Below, one piece after another: positions 17,908-25,391 of a DNA stretch of 25,391 nucleotides. The notes under the pieces are model-generated. The model worked only from the letters and a program-made list of their open reading frames with translations. It was not told the origin of the DNA and made no database searches. The DNA lies in assembly GCA_000482145.1 (NCBI GenBank), contig AUXH01000259.1, positions 1 through 25,391 on the forward strand, read 5' to 3'. Every line of letters starts with the position of its first letter. Position 1 is the stretch's first letter. The stretch is from Strigomonas culicis (Eukaryota > Euglenozoa > Kinetoplastea > Trypanosomatida > Trypanosomatidae). Position numbers and translations under genes: made by a program.

Positions 17908-18815
17908 TGTGCGCTGGGTGAAACAATGAAAATAACAACTGTAGTAAGGGATATTCTTTTTTTTTTACGAACACGTCAAAAATAATAAAAAAAGAGAAAC
18001 GCTTGTGCTTGTAAAAGAAGCGCTATTATTATTGTCAGTACAGGAAAGAAAAAAGAAACAAAACAACAACAACAAGGGGAAAGGTGTAGAGAATTAAAAA
18101 ACGATGTGATGTGTGTTGAACTGCTTCAAAGAGGTACAATAAAAAACAATGTATCCAGAAAAAAAAACGAAACAAAAGAAAAAGAGAACTGTACGTGTTA
18201 AAAAAACTACTTCTTTTTTTTTTGTTTCGCTCAGTGTATATTAAAATAGTTTTTTTAAAGGTCTTCTTCGATAATAATTACACAATGTAACCGTATCGAC
18301 TTTAAAAAAAGTATAATAATATATACTGAATGCAAAAAGGATTCTTTTTGTTTTCCCTTTTTTTCTGATTTGGAATTCTAATGAAAAATAAAATAAAAAA
18401 AAGAAAAAGGATGAAAGAAACAAATGCTTTTTTTTCAAAAACAGAAAAAAAGTAATGGTCCTTTCTATCTTCTGTGGGCTTCACAAATGCAAAAGAAAAA
18501 AAAAGAGAAGGAGATAAGAAGAATGAGATTAAATAATATCAATAACAATGGCAAGTAAACGGCCACATCCATAGAATACAATACCATCCCAGAAGCGGCA
18601 CGTACTGAAGCACCAGACTACTTCAGGGAAGAAGAATAATGAATAAAAACAAATAAACAAAAGTATAATAACAGAACAAAACAAAATGCAACACTCTAAA
18701 AAAAAAAAATGTACATGCCACCACTGTTGAAAACAAGTGCCCAGTGTCGTCGTCTTCCTTCTTTCATTACGTAGAGTCATCTCCTGCCATTATGTATGTG
18801 TAGGGACAGAAGCCT
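17908..18815 (-). other. Long AT-rich intergenic/UTR region between tepsin-like and channel genes
   Basis: This 908-base spacer is very rich in A- and T-runs. It should hold the 3' UTR of the tepsin-like gene and the 5' leader of the channel gene. Short Phe/Lys-rich frames occur on both strands but are products of the homopolymers. No RNA gene was recognised. Confidence 0.7.
17914..18000 (-). promoter_or_regulatory. Candidate trans-splice acceptor region of the channel gene
   Basis: On the minus strand a T-rich tract (about 17975-18000) is followed by three possible acceptors, with AG at 17956-17957, 17939-17940 (CTACAG) and 17914-17915 (CACCCAG). They would leave leaders of about 48, 31 and 6 bases. 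The sequence alone does not decide between them. Confidence 0.35.
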
Positions 18816-20294
18816 CTATTGGTTACCGTGTTGCTGCGCCATCGCCTCCATCATATCCTTCTGCGCCGCGGCAAACAATTCGTTTTTCCCCTTCCCACGC
18901 GGCGCCTCACTCGCGCCGATGCGGAAATGGCTGTGGTCGTCGACGGCGACCGTCGTGTCCACGGCCGCTGTGCTATTCACCGTCTGCGTGAACAGTGCAT
19001 CGTAGAGGGCGTCGCTGTGCTGCGGCTGCTTCTCCGCCTGTGTGCCGGTGGGCGCGACGGAGGACCCGAACAAGTCGTCTAGTGCGGTCGCTCCCTGCGA
19101 TGGATTCGGCTGCGGCTGGGCCTTGCTCTTATGTGGGTGGCCGCCCGCCTTGACGGCCAGCTTCGACCAGTCGATGCCGCCGCGCGCCGCGGTGCTCGCG
19201 GGCTGCGCTGTCTGCTCCGGCGGGGACGGCGTCCGGTCGGCCTCGCCGGCCTCGTCCTCTGGCAGGCCCAGCGCCGCCAGGAGGCGCTGCGCGCGCTCCC
19301 GCAGTGCTTCCTGCACCGCGTGGCGCCGCTGCTTGGTGATGGCGACGCGGCCCTGCTGTTGGAAGTAACTCACCAGCGCATCCCGCGTAAGGAGCGGCGC
19401 CGCCGCTGGCGTCGCGGGCGGGAGGGCGCGGAGCACGAAGTCGAGCACCGTCAACGCCTGGTACCGCACGCGCCACGGGAGGTGCACGGACAGGTACACC
19501 TCGATGGCCTCCGCCAGTGCGGTGGGGATGGCCTGCGCCTCCGCGCCGTCGCGCGCGGCCGCCATGGTGCGCGCGGTCGCATCGACAAGCGAGAGCGCGG
19601 CAGAAAGCTGGCTGCGCTGGAGATCGTCGCGCTGCTCCACGAAGGGCCGCAGCAGTGACACAAAGGCGTTGCCGTGCGGCGCGTCGGCCGTTGGGGTCGG
19701 GTCGGGGGCCGCGGTGCTCGCGGAGAGAAACGAGAACTTACTCCCCCCCTGCTTCGCCTGCGTCGCGCGCACCGCACCGGTGTCCGCGTCGGGTGCGGCC
19801 GCGGACCAGCGCGGCTGCTGCGTCGTGTTCATGGGGAGCGCGGAGTCGCCCCCGACCGCACCGGCAGCGCCCGGGATGGACACGGGGATGAAGGCACCGC
19901 GGTCGTTCTCGCTCTGATAGATCGCGGTGGCGGCTGTGCTAGCCGGCGGGCCCGCGCCGGCGCCCGCCCCGTGGGAGGCGTAGATGCTGTTCTTCAGTGT
20001 TTCGCTCGCGGTCATGGTCTGCAGGGTGCCCAGCGTCGCGCGCGCTGCCGTGGCCAGCAAGCCTCTTACATCCGTCTTGCTCTGCCCCTGCTTATCATAG
20101 AGCGTACTAAAGAGAGAAGACGAGCCTTGCTGCTGCTGCTCGAGCCACAGGTTGCGCTGCGGCATCTCCGCAATGTTCGCCGCGCAGCTCCCGCCGGTAC
20201 CTGAGAAATAAACGTTATTGGAGAAGGGGCTCGCCGTCGATCCGGTGTGGCTCTCGGCAGGCAGTGAGGTCGGAAACTGCGCTTTGAACAGCAT

Positions 20295-20327
<33 letters not shown>

Positions 20328-20882
20328 GTTATTATTGCTAACTTGTGTATGCGGCCCGCTGGCGGCCGTACTGCCGAAACCACTCAGGTCCATACGATTA
20401 GGATTGCTATTATTGGTATTCGTCGTATACTGCAGCGTGGTCATGCCATCGCCACTAAAGCCCTCATTCGCGGTCGTCTGACTGCCGCCGTACAGCGCTT
20501 GCATGACGGCCTCTGCCTCGTGCCGCACCTTCTCGTTCAGACTATCCCCGAAGCGCACGTCCATCCGTCCGCGGTAGCTCACACAGGCCCGCACGAGCTG
20601 GACGTCGCTGTCCGCCTGTGACTGGCCGCCTGCCGCGGAGCGGAGCACTTCTGTCCGCACGCCTGGGTGGCCGCGCTGCAGCAGCAGCAGCAAGACGTGC
20701 AGGATCTTGTACAGCGCGCGCGGCGCCTCCATCCGTTGACGGATGTGGTCGAAGAGGTAGCGCAAGACCTTGTGCTGCGTCTCCGCGTCCACGAAAGTCC
20801 AGCGGATGATCTCCTGGAAGAGATCGGCCGGCGTCGGCTCCGCAGTGTCCTTGATCGCCTTCTGAAGGACGCTCTTGTTCAT
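18816..20882 (-). CDS. Tepsin-like ENTH/VHS-type AP-4 accessory protein
   Basis: The protein has 688 residues, from ATG to TAG. Residues 1 to about 135 match the ENTH domain of tepsin, the accessory protein of the AP-4 vesicle coat: ADLFQEIIRWT, then VLRYLFDHI, KILHVLLLLLQRGH, and a block near 110-130 ending GDSLNEKVRHEAEAVMQALY, which parallels the tepsin GNSLYQKVR segment. Residues about 405-540 form a second helical domain in the position of tepsin's VHS-like domain. The linker is low-complexity and holds 13 consecutive Asn (183-195), a Gln run and the motif SKFSFLS (381-387), close to the tepsin AP-4-binding consensus S[AV]F[SA]FLN. A DLFG motif lies near residue 602. Expected role: recruitment to or function at trans-Golgi AP-4 coats. 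Alternative: a divergent epsin/EpsinR-like ENTH protein. The double-domain layout favours tepsin. Confidence 0.77.
20298..20336 (-). repeat. Poly-Asn coding microsatellite (13 codons) in the tepsin-like gene
   Basis: Thirteen consecutive Asn codons, twelve AAT and one AAC, encode residues 183-195. The gene otherwise strongly prefers G or C at the third codon position, so this looks like trinucleotide slippage inside the linker between the two folded domains. The same AAT unit recurs in leaders and spacers of this window. Confidence 0.9.
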
Positions 20883-21346
20883 TGCTTTTCTTTCTATTAT
20901 TTGTTTTGCTACGCATCGTAAACCACATCATTGGAACCAACAGAAAGAGAAGAGGAGAGAAGAAGTAACTACCCTACGTGCAAGAAACTACCAGTCGCAA
21001 GAAAAAACAATAACAGCAAGCAATACCACCACCAACACAAACAGATGCCACGCCGTTTTTTATTCTTATTATTGGATATACAATAAACAAATGATAGTAA
21101 TGATAACAATAAAAGCGACTATAGTCCACACCAAATTCGCAACACAGCTCTTGACACGCTCCAAAACAAACGGAACTATACATGTCTGTGGACCTGTGCA
21201 TTTCTCTTTCTAGTAATGGTCTAATGCACAGGAATTTTTTCTTTTGAAAGCAAACCAACTGAATGTCAAACGTTCTCTCGTTTTGGATATACACATCACA
21301 CTCTATATTCTCTCTCTGTATTCTATCCTCTTTTTTTTTTTGACTT
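20883..21346 (-). other. Intergenic/UTR region between POC1-like and tepsin-like genes
   Basis: This 464-base AT-rich spacer holds the 3' UTR of the POC1-like gene and the 5' leader of the tepsin-like gene. Nothing else was recognised. Confidence 0.7.
20909..20965 (-). promoter_or_regulatory. Probable trans-splice acceptor of the tepsin-like gene
   Basis: On the minus strand a CT-rich run (about 20940-20965) is followed by a first AG in a TAG at 20909-20910, leaving a 26-base leader before the ATG at 20880-20882. Inferred from the kinetoplastid splicing rule only. Confidence 0.55.
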
Positions 21347-23164
21347 CTATGCGGTGTGTAGGTCGCCGTCCCGCTGCTGCTCCGCCTCCTCCCATCGCTG
21401 GATGAGCCGGCGCTGGCCGGCCATGAGCTGCACCATCATGTCCCGCAGCGTGGCCACCTCCTGCTGCTGCAGCGCCGAGCGCTCCTCCTGTGCCTGGAGC
21501 AGCTGCGCGAGGGTGGCCACCGCGGCCTCGAGCTGCTCCACGCGCGCGCCCTCGGCGGCCGCGGGCGCCGGCGTCGCGTGGCTCGCGTAGTAGCGCCGCT
21601 CCTGCTCCACCAGAAGCTGCTGCTCGAGCTCTTCCTGTCGGGGGGTGGCGGTGGTGGCCGGCGGCGCCTCCCGCGGCGGCGTCCCTTTACCCATCGCGCT
21701 GTAGCGCTCCTCGCTGCGCTCGAAGCTGCGGTCCTGCGCGCCCTCGTCGTCTGCCGGCCGCTCGCGCGCCGGCGAGGGCGTGGCCGCGCTGCCTGGCCGC
21801 GGGCCGCCGCGCGCGCCGGTGCCGCGCAGCAGCAGATGGTCGAGCTCGTCCATGGTCGGCAGCGCGCCCGGCGGCGCCACCACCGTCACGTGCTTCTTTT
21901 TCTTCTTCTTCGTGGCGCTGCCGTCGAGGCTGCCGGCGGCACCCGCCGTGAGCTCGCTCGCCTCGGTCGGCGGTGGCGTCATCGCACCAGTGTCCGCCTG
22001 CGCCCCCTCGTCGTGCTGCGCGAGCGCGCCGGGCGGCGGGTGGCTGCGGCGCGCGCTCAGCGCCGGCAGCCCCGCGTTCCACAGCAGCACCACCTTGTCG
22101 CGGCCGCCGGTCGCGAAGTGCATGCCGTCCTCGGCGAAGGCGCAGGCGCGTAGCGGGCCTTCATGGGCCCGCACGGTGCAGTACGCGTGGCCCTCGCGCA
22201 GGTCCCACACCTTCGCCGTGCTGTCCTCCCCAGCGGTCAGCAGCCAGCCGCCGCTCGGCGCGAAGCTCATCGCGTTCACCGCGCCGTCGTGCGCGTGGGG
22301 GTAGTGCTGCAGCAGCCCATAGCGCTGGCCACTGCTGCCGCCGCCGCCGCGGCGCAGGTCATAGAGCGCGACGGCGCCGGCGCTGTCGGCGCCGGCGACG
22401 ACGTGGCCGTCGGGGTGGAAGGCGACCGCGCGGATCGCGCCGACCGCGTCGTAGAAGGTGTGCGCAGGCTGCTGCGTGCGCACGTCCCAGACGACGAGCG
22501 CGCGGTCCTCGCCGCCGCTGGCGACAAGGTGGGCGAAGGGCGCCGCGCCGCCGGCGCCCGGCAGCGCGAGGCAGCTCACGCTGTTCGTGTGGGCGCTGCC
22601 GGCGCGCCGCCCGCCGCCGGCGAAGCTGCCGACGAACCTGCTGCCGGTGCTGCTCACCTGCTGCAGGTCCCACATCTTGACGCTCTTGTCGTCGCCGGCG
22701 GTGAAGAGCAGGTCGCTGCCGTCACGCGAGAAGGCTACCGCGCGCGCGGCGCCGCTGTGGGCGCGCCAGGTCGCGCAGCTTGCGCTCTGGCTGGGGTCGG
22801 CCGCGTCCATCTGGTAGTGGCGGCCGGGAAAGGAGGTGGTGCTGCGGTGGAGGTCGGGCACCCACAGCCGCGCGTGCCCGTCGTGGCCGACGCTCGCGAC
22901 GAGCAGCGCCTTGGGGCTGTGCGCGACGCCGAGCACCGGGCCGCGGTGGCCGACGAGTCGCAGCGCGCGCGACGTCGGCGACGTGTCCCACAGCAGCACG
23001 GCGCCGTCCGCGCCGCCGGAGAGGAGCCGCGCCGGGCCCGCGCGCGCGGGCGGCTGGAAGGCGAGCGACAGCACCGCCTGGCGGTGGCCACGGAAAGAGA
23101 GCTGCAGCGACGGGCGCAGGTCCGCCGGCGCCGGCGCGCTCGCGGCGGGCACGGCAACACGCAT
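21347..23164 (-). CDS. POC1: POC1-like centriole/basal body protein (seven WD40 repeats plus C-terminal coiled coil)
   Basis: The protein has 605 residues. The start is the ATG at 23162-23164; the frame continues 15 codons upstream but without an ATG, through the T-rich leader. Residues 19-363 hold seven WD40 repeats with clear GH/AH...D...W landmarks: about 25-60, 72-101, 135-166, 192-227, 238-269, 291-321 and 333-362. The order and wording follow POC1, for example SFRGHRQAVLSLAFQP at the start and LLQHY...HDGAVNAMSF in blade six. Blade three is preceded by an insertion of about 30 residues (105-134). A Pro/Thr/Lys-rich linker includes a run of six lysines. The last 65 residues or so are a Gln/Glu/Leu-rich coiled coil, the place of the POC1 C-terminal motif. 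POC1 family proteins stabilise centrioles and basal bodies, so a role at the flagellar basal body is expected. Another WD40/coiled-coil protein (for example katanin p80-like) is less likely given the blade sequences. Confidence 0.85.
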   Translation of the reverse strand: MRVAVPAASAPAPADLRPSLQLSFRGHRQAVLSLAFQPPARAGPARLLSGGADGAVLLWDTSPTSRALRLVGHRGPVLGVAHSPKALLVASVGHDGHARLWVPDLHRSTTSFPGRHYQMDAADPSQSASCATWRAHSGAARAVAFSRDGSDLLFTAGDDKSVKMWDLQQVSSTGSRFVGSFAGGGRRAGSAHTNSVSCLALPGAGGAAPFAHLVASGGEDRALVVWDVRTQQPAHTFYDAVGAIRAVAFHPDGHVVAGADSAGAVALYDLRRGGGGSSGQRYGLLQHYPHAHDGAVNAMSFAPSGGWLLTAGEDSTAKVWDLREGHAYCTVRAHEGPLRACAFAEDGMHFATGGRDKVVLLWNAGLPALSARRSHPPPGALAQHDEGAQADTGAMTPPPTEASELTAGAAGSLDGSATKKKKKKHVTVVAPPGALPTMDELDHLLLRGTGARGGPRPGSAATPSPARERPADDEGAQDRSFERSEERYSAMGKGTPPREAPPATTATPRQEELEQQLLVEQERRYYASHATPAPAAAEGARVEQLEAAVATLAQLLQAQEERSALQQQEVATLRDMMVQLMAGQRRLIQRWEEAEQQRDGDLHTA

Positions 23165-23864
23165 GGCGGGGAGCGGTATCGGAAAAAAAAAAGGAAAAAA
23201 AAGTAACAAAGTCGATACCTACATACGGCATGACGAAGAAAGAGCAAAACAAGAGAGGGAGGAAGAGAGATCAGGGAATAGATGCACTAAACGAAGAGGA
23301 AGAAATAACATACAATTATATATTAAAAACATGTAGAAAAAAAAGGAAGGAGACAACACGATTAAAAAGAAAAAAAATGAATGATTCTTGTCCTACGCAT
23401 GATAATCATTGCTTACATTTCTGTTTAATTTGCAGTAGAGTTTGACGAGACAACAATGATAGGAACAATAAAAACAAATGAATAATAATAATAATAATAA
23501 AACAGTAAATACAAACATATCCCGCAAAGATAGTTATTATTTTTTTTTGAATAAGCTTTGAAGAAAAGAGAGAAAACAAGTTTCGTTATGCGCTAATCTG
23601 TTTTTCCTTTTAACTTCCCAAATAAAAAAAGGCTGCAAAGTTTGTGAAACACTTTGCATTTTTTTTTTTTGACTTTCACACATACAAAAAAAGCGCTGTT
23701 TCTGTTTCTCTTTTCAGCATGCTTTTTTTTCTTTTTTGGTAGTGCTGATGGCTTTACTAATAAAAAGAACAACACCAACAAAGCCATAAAAGAGCGACGC
23801 GACGTCCCGAGGCAACGAGCAACATACCGAACACCGAACAGGAAATACAAAAAAAAAACGGTTT
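23165..23864 (-). other. Intergenic/UTR region, AT-rich with poly-T and AAT repeats
   Basis: This is a 700-base AT-rich spacer. It includes a short AAT/ATA trinucleotide repeat near 23480-23500 and several A- and T-runs. Its left end carries the leader and splice acceptor of the POC1-like gene. The short open frames here are made of Lys, Phe and Asn codons from the homopolymers and are not credible genes. Confidence 0.7.
23219..23258 (-). promoter_or_regulatory. Probable trans-splice acceptor of the POC1-like gene
   Basis: On the minus strand a long pyrimidine-rich run (about 23225-23258) leads to TAG, whose AG is at 23219-23220. That leaves a leader of 54 bases before the ATG at 23162-23164, with no upstream ATG in it. 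A second T-rich tract lies inside that leader but has no AG before the start codon, which favours the upstream site. This rests on the known kinetoplastid rule (polypyrimidine tract, then first AG), not on transcript data. Confidence 0.55.
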
Positions 23865-24446
23865 TTACTCTAGCTTCCTCTCCGCGGCAGCCTTCTCGAG
23901 CCGCCTGTTGCGCGCCTCGAGGTCCCGCACCCGCTGGCGCAGCCGCTCGATCTCTTCCTGCAGTGCCGAGATAATCCGCTCCGTGTCTTTCTTATACCGC
24001 TCCAGCTCCGCCTCTAAGTTCTTTTTGATGGCACGCAGCGTGGTCTTCATGATGTAGATCACGAAGCGCGGCGACGAGATCTTACCGTTGACGTAGTCGT
24101 TAATCATGTCGTAGAGAAAGACGTCAACGAATTTGTCCTTTTTGACGCGTTGCGTCTCCTCCAATGGCTCTGGCATCAGCTCCTCCTTGTTCTTCAGGTA
24201 CGACTTGAGCTCCTCCTCTTCCCGCTTCGCTGCCGCATCGCCTTCCCCTTCCTTGCCGGAGGTGGAGGAAAAGTTGAAGAGGCCGCGGCGGGACTGCAGG
24301 AGGGCGCTGCTATGCGCACCGGCGCACGGCGCCACGACAAAGGCGGCGGTCAGCAGGGGGCAGCTAGGGGTGGCGGCGGGCCGGCGCATGACGGCGCTCG
24401 CGGCGGCACTCACGCGCGTAAAGGGGAGCAGACGTAATGAGCGCAT
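23865..24446 (-). CDS. Small protein with mitochondrial-type presequence and C-terminal coiled coil, function unknown
   Basis: The protein has 193 residues, from an ATG at 24444-24446 to a TAA. Residues 1 to about 55 are rich in Arg, Ala, Ser and Leu and contain no acidic residue (the first is Glu66), typical of a mitochondrial matrix-targeting presequence; a cleavage zone near SRRGLFNFS (52-60) is plausible. Residues 70-135 form a charged, compact region with aromatic and hydrophobic positions (FVDVFLYDMINDY, PRFVIYIMKTTL) that look conserved. Residues 136-190 are a continuous heptad-like helix rich in Glu, Arg and Leu, probably a coiled coil. This suggests a mitochondrial structural or assembly protein, such as a mitoribosomal or complex-associated factor, but I recognise no family and assign no function. 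It lies between an unrecognised gene and the POC1-like gene, and the context adds nothing. Confidence 0.78.
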   Translation of the reverse strand: MRSLRLLPFTRVSAAASAVMRRPAATPSCPLLTAAFVVAPCAGAHSSALLQSRRGLFNFSSTSGKEGEGDAAAKREEEELKSYLKNKEELMPEPLEETQRVKKDKFVDVFLYDMINDYVNGKISSPRFVIYIMKTTLRAIKKNLEAELERYKKDTERIISALQEEIERLRQRVRDLEARNRRLEKAAAERKLE

Positions 24447-24868
24447 TGTTTTCTTTTTGATTGATTTTTTTTGATGTTTGTTCTTCCTTTTTTTTTGTTA
24501 TGATAACGAAGGAGAGTGCATGCATACGTATGTGTCAATAATGATACTTCAGGTTCATAATGAGAGGTTATGACGATCTTTTTTTTCTTCTTTACTTTCC
24601 ACTGCGAGGGGCGTAGAAACGCACAGACATGGAAGTCTCGATTTTAGTTACACAGAGAGAAAAAGAAAACAAAAACGAGAAAACAGAGAAAAAAAAACGT
24701 AAAGAAAAAGTGTATTGAAATGTATATTTTTCTGCAAAAAAAAAATACAATAATGTACAAATTCAAAAACCGCATTGTTAAAAAGCAAACAACACATCAA
24801 CAAAAACAAAAACAAAAGGACGCGTGCGCACACATACATCATAGCTGTAATGATTACTATCACATATC
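24447..24868 (-). other. Intergenic/UTR region, AT-rich
   Basis: This 422-base spacer should hold the 3' UTR of the partial gene on its right and the 5' leader of the small mitochondrial-type protein on its left. It contains A- and T-runs. Read on the minus strand, the stretch just before the next ATG is purine-rich, and I could not settle on a single splice acceptor. No credible gene or structured RNA was seen. Confidence 0.7.
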
Positions 24869-25391
24869 TCATTTTATTTTACGCATGCTGGACTTACGGA
24901 ATGACTGAATAGACAAGGACGCATCTTCGTCGTCGCTGCTATCGCCACCCCCGATCAGCGACATCCGCGCGCTGGTGTTGAGCCCGGCGGCGGCGGCGGC
25001 GGTGCTGGGCAGCGATGGCTCCGCGCCGCCGCCGCCATCCAGCCGGAGCAGGACGGTGCCCGGGTTGTTGGGCGGCGGCGTCAGCTGCTCCAGGTTCTCC
25101 AGACGGACCTCCTCCAGCGGCTCCGCCTCCGCCTCCAGCGGCGGCGGCGTCGCCGCGGGCGCGTTCGAGCGGAGGAGCAGGTGGAAGTTCTCCGGCCGCC
25201 GGCAGGGGCAGCAGTGGCAGCACGCCTCGCGCCTGCCGCCGTGCGCGTCGCCCGCCGCGGTGTCGTCGTCCTCCGACGAGGACATGGCGGAGGGAGAGCG
25301 GCGCGCGGCGCGCGGCCCCCCGTCGCCGAGGTCCGCCTCCGGGCGCCCTGGGTCGGCCGCCGCCCTCGCGGCGCCGGGCAGCGGCGCCAGG
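24869..25391 (-). CDS. Hypothetical protein, C-terminal part, Cys-rich patch and acidic Ser/Asp tail (5' end outside window)
   Basis: The frame is open from the window edge to a TGA at 24869-24871, giving about 173 visible residues. An ATG at 25283-25285 would give 138 residues. I think it is internal, because the 35 codons upstream of it have no stop and the same GC-rich coding composition, and no AT-rich leader or polypyrimidine tract precedes it. Visible features are a cysteine cluster (CCHCCPC, about 21 residues after that ATG), a Pro/Ala/Glu-rich middle, and an acidic serine stretch (GGGDSSDDEDAS) followed by a basic end (RKSSMRKIK). The cysteine cluster could be palmitoylated or bind metal, and the acidic serines resemble casein kinase 2 sites; both are inferences. 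I do not recognise the family. No membrane segment is visible in this part. It is the most upstream gene of the cluster in this window. Confidence 0.72.
   Translation of the reverse strand, partial: LAPLPGAARAAADPGRPEADLGDGGPRAARRSPSAMSSSEDDDTAAGDAHGGRREACCHCCPCRRPENFHLLLRSNAPAATPPPLEAEAEPLEEVRLENLEQLTPPPNNPGTVLLRLDGGGGAEPSLPSTAAAAAGLNTSARMSLIGGGDSSDDEDASLSIQSFRKSSMRKIK

Noticed and set aside
23165..23209. N-terminal extension of the POC1-like protein by 15 residues
   Set aside because: It would start at TTG and translate the T-rich leader into a Phe/Pro run. The ATG at 23162-23164 is preferred.
1..25391. Search for tRNA, rRNA, CRISPR array, insertion sequence, retroposon or phage element
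   Set aside because: By eye I found no cloverleaf with A/B boxes, no spaced direct repeats, no transposase or reverse transcriptase frame and no paired terminal repeats. A covariance-model scan was not possible.

Overview
The window looks like nuclear DNA from a kinetoplastid, most likely a trypanosomatid. All eight protein genes I can support lie on the minus strand. They show no introns, are GC-rich throughout, and are separated by sharply AT-rich gaps full of homopolymers and microsatellites. Upstream of several start codons (read on the minus strand) is a long polypyrimidine run followed by a first AG, as expected for spliced-leader trans-splicing of a polycistronic transcript. TAA, TAG and TGA all end genes, so the standard code is used. 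I cannot name the genus.

Layout in the direction of transcription (right to left): (1) the 3' part of an unrecognised protein with a Cys-rich patch, open at the right edge of the window (24869-25391); (2) a small protein with a mitochondrial-type presequence and a C-terminal coiled coil (23865-24446); (3) a seven-blade WD40 plus coiled-coil protein best matched to the centriole/basal-body protein POC1 (21347-23164); (4) a tepsin-like ENTH protein with a second helical domain, i.e. a candidate AP-4 coat accessory protein (18816-20882); (5) a giant four-domain voltage-gated cation channel of the Cav/NALCN class, 2658 residues (9931-17907); (6) importin beta-1/Kap95 (6158-8764); (7) a short protein with an Arg/Asp/Glu-repeat tail resembling RNA-processing factors (4326-5327); (8) a 1135-residue low-complexity protein of unknown function (536-3943).

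The genes do not form a pathway. Kinetoplastid clusters group unrelated genes, and regulation is mostly post-transcriptional through the UTRs. The most interesting content is in the channel: its four pore loops carry Q, D, A and E at the position that is EEEE in classical calcium channels, and its II-III linker carries a four-cysteine zinc-ribbon-like motif. Also notable are a tepsin-like protein retaining a candidate AP-4-binding motif, and microsatellite-like expansions (AAT codons, Arg-Asp/Arg-Glu repeats) inside otherwise GC-rich genes. I saw no tRNA, rRNA, CRISPR array, transposon or phage element, and no clear evidence for a wholly new multi-gene system.
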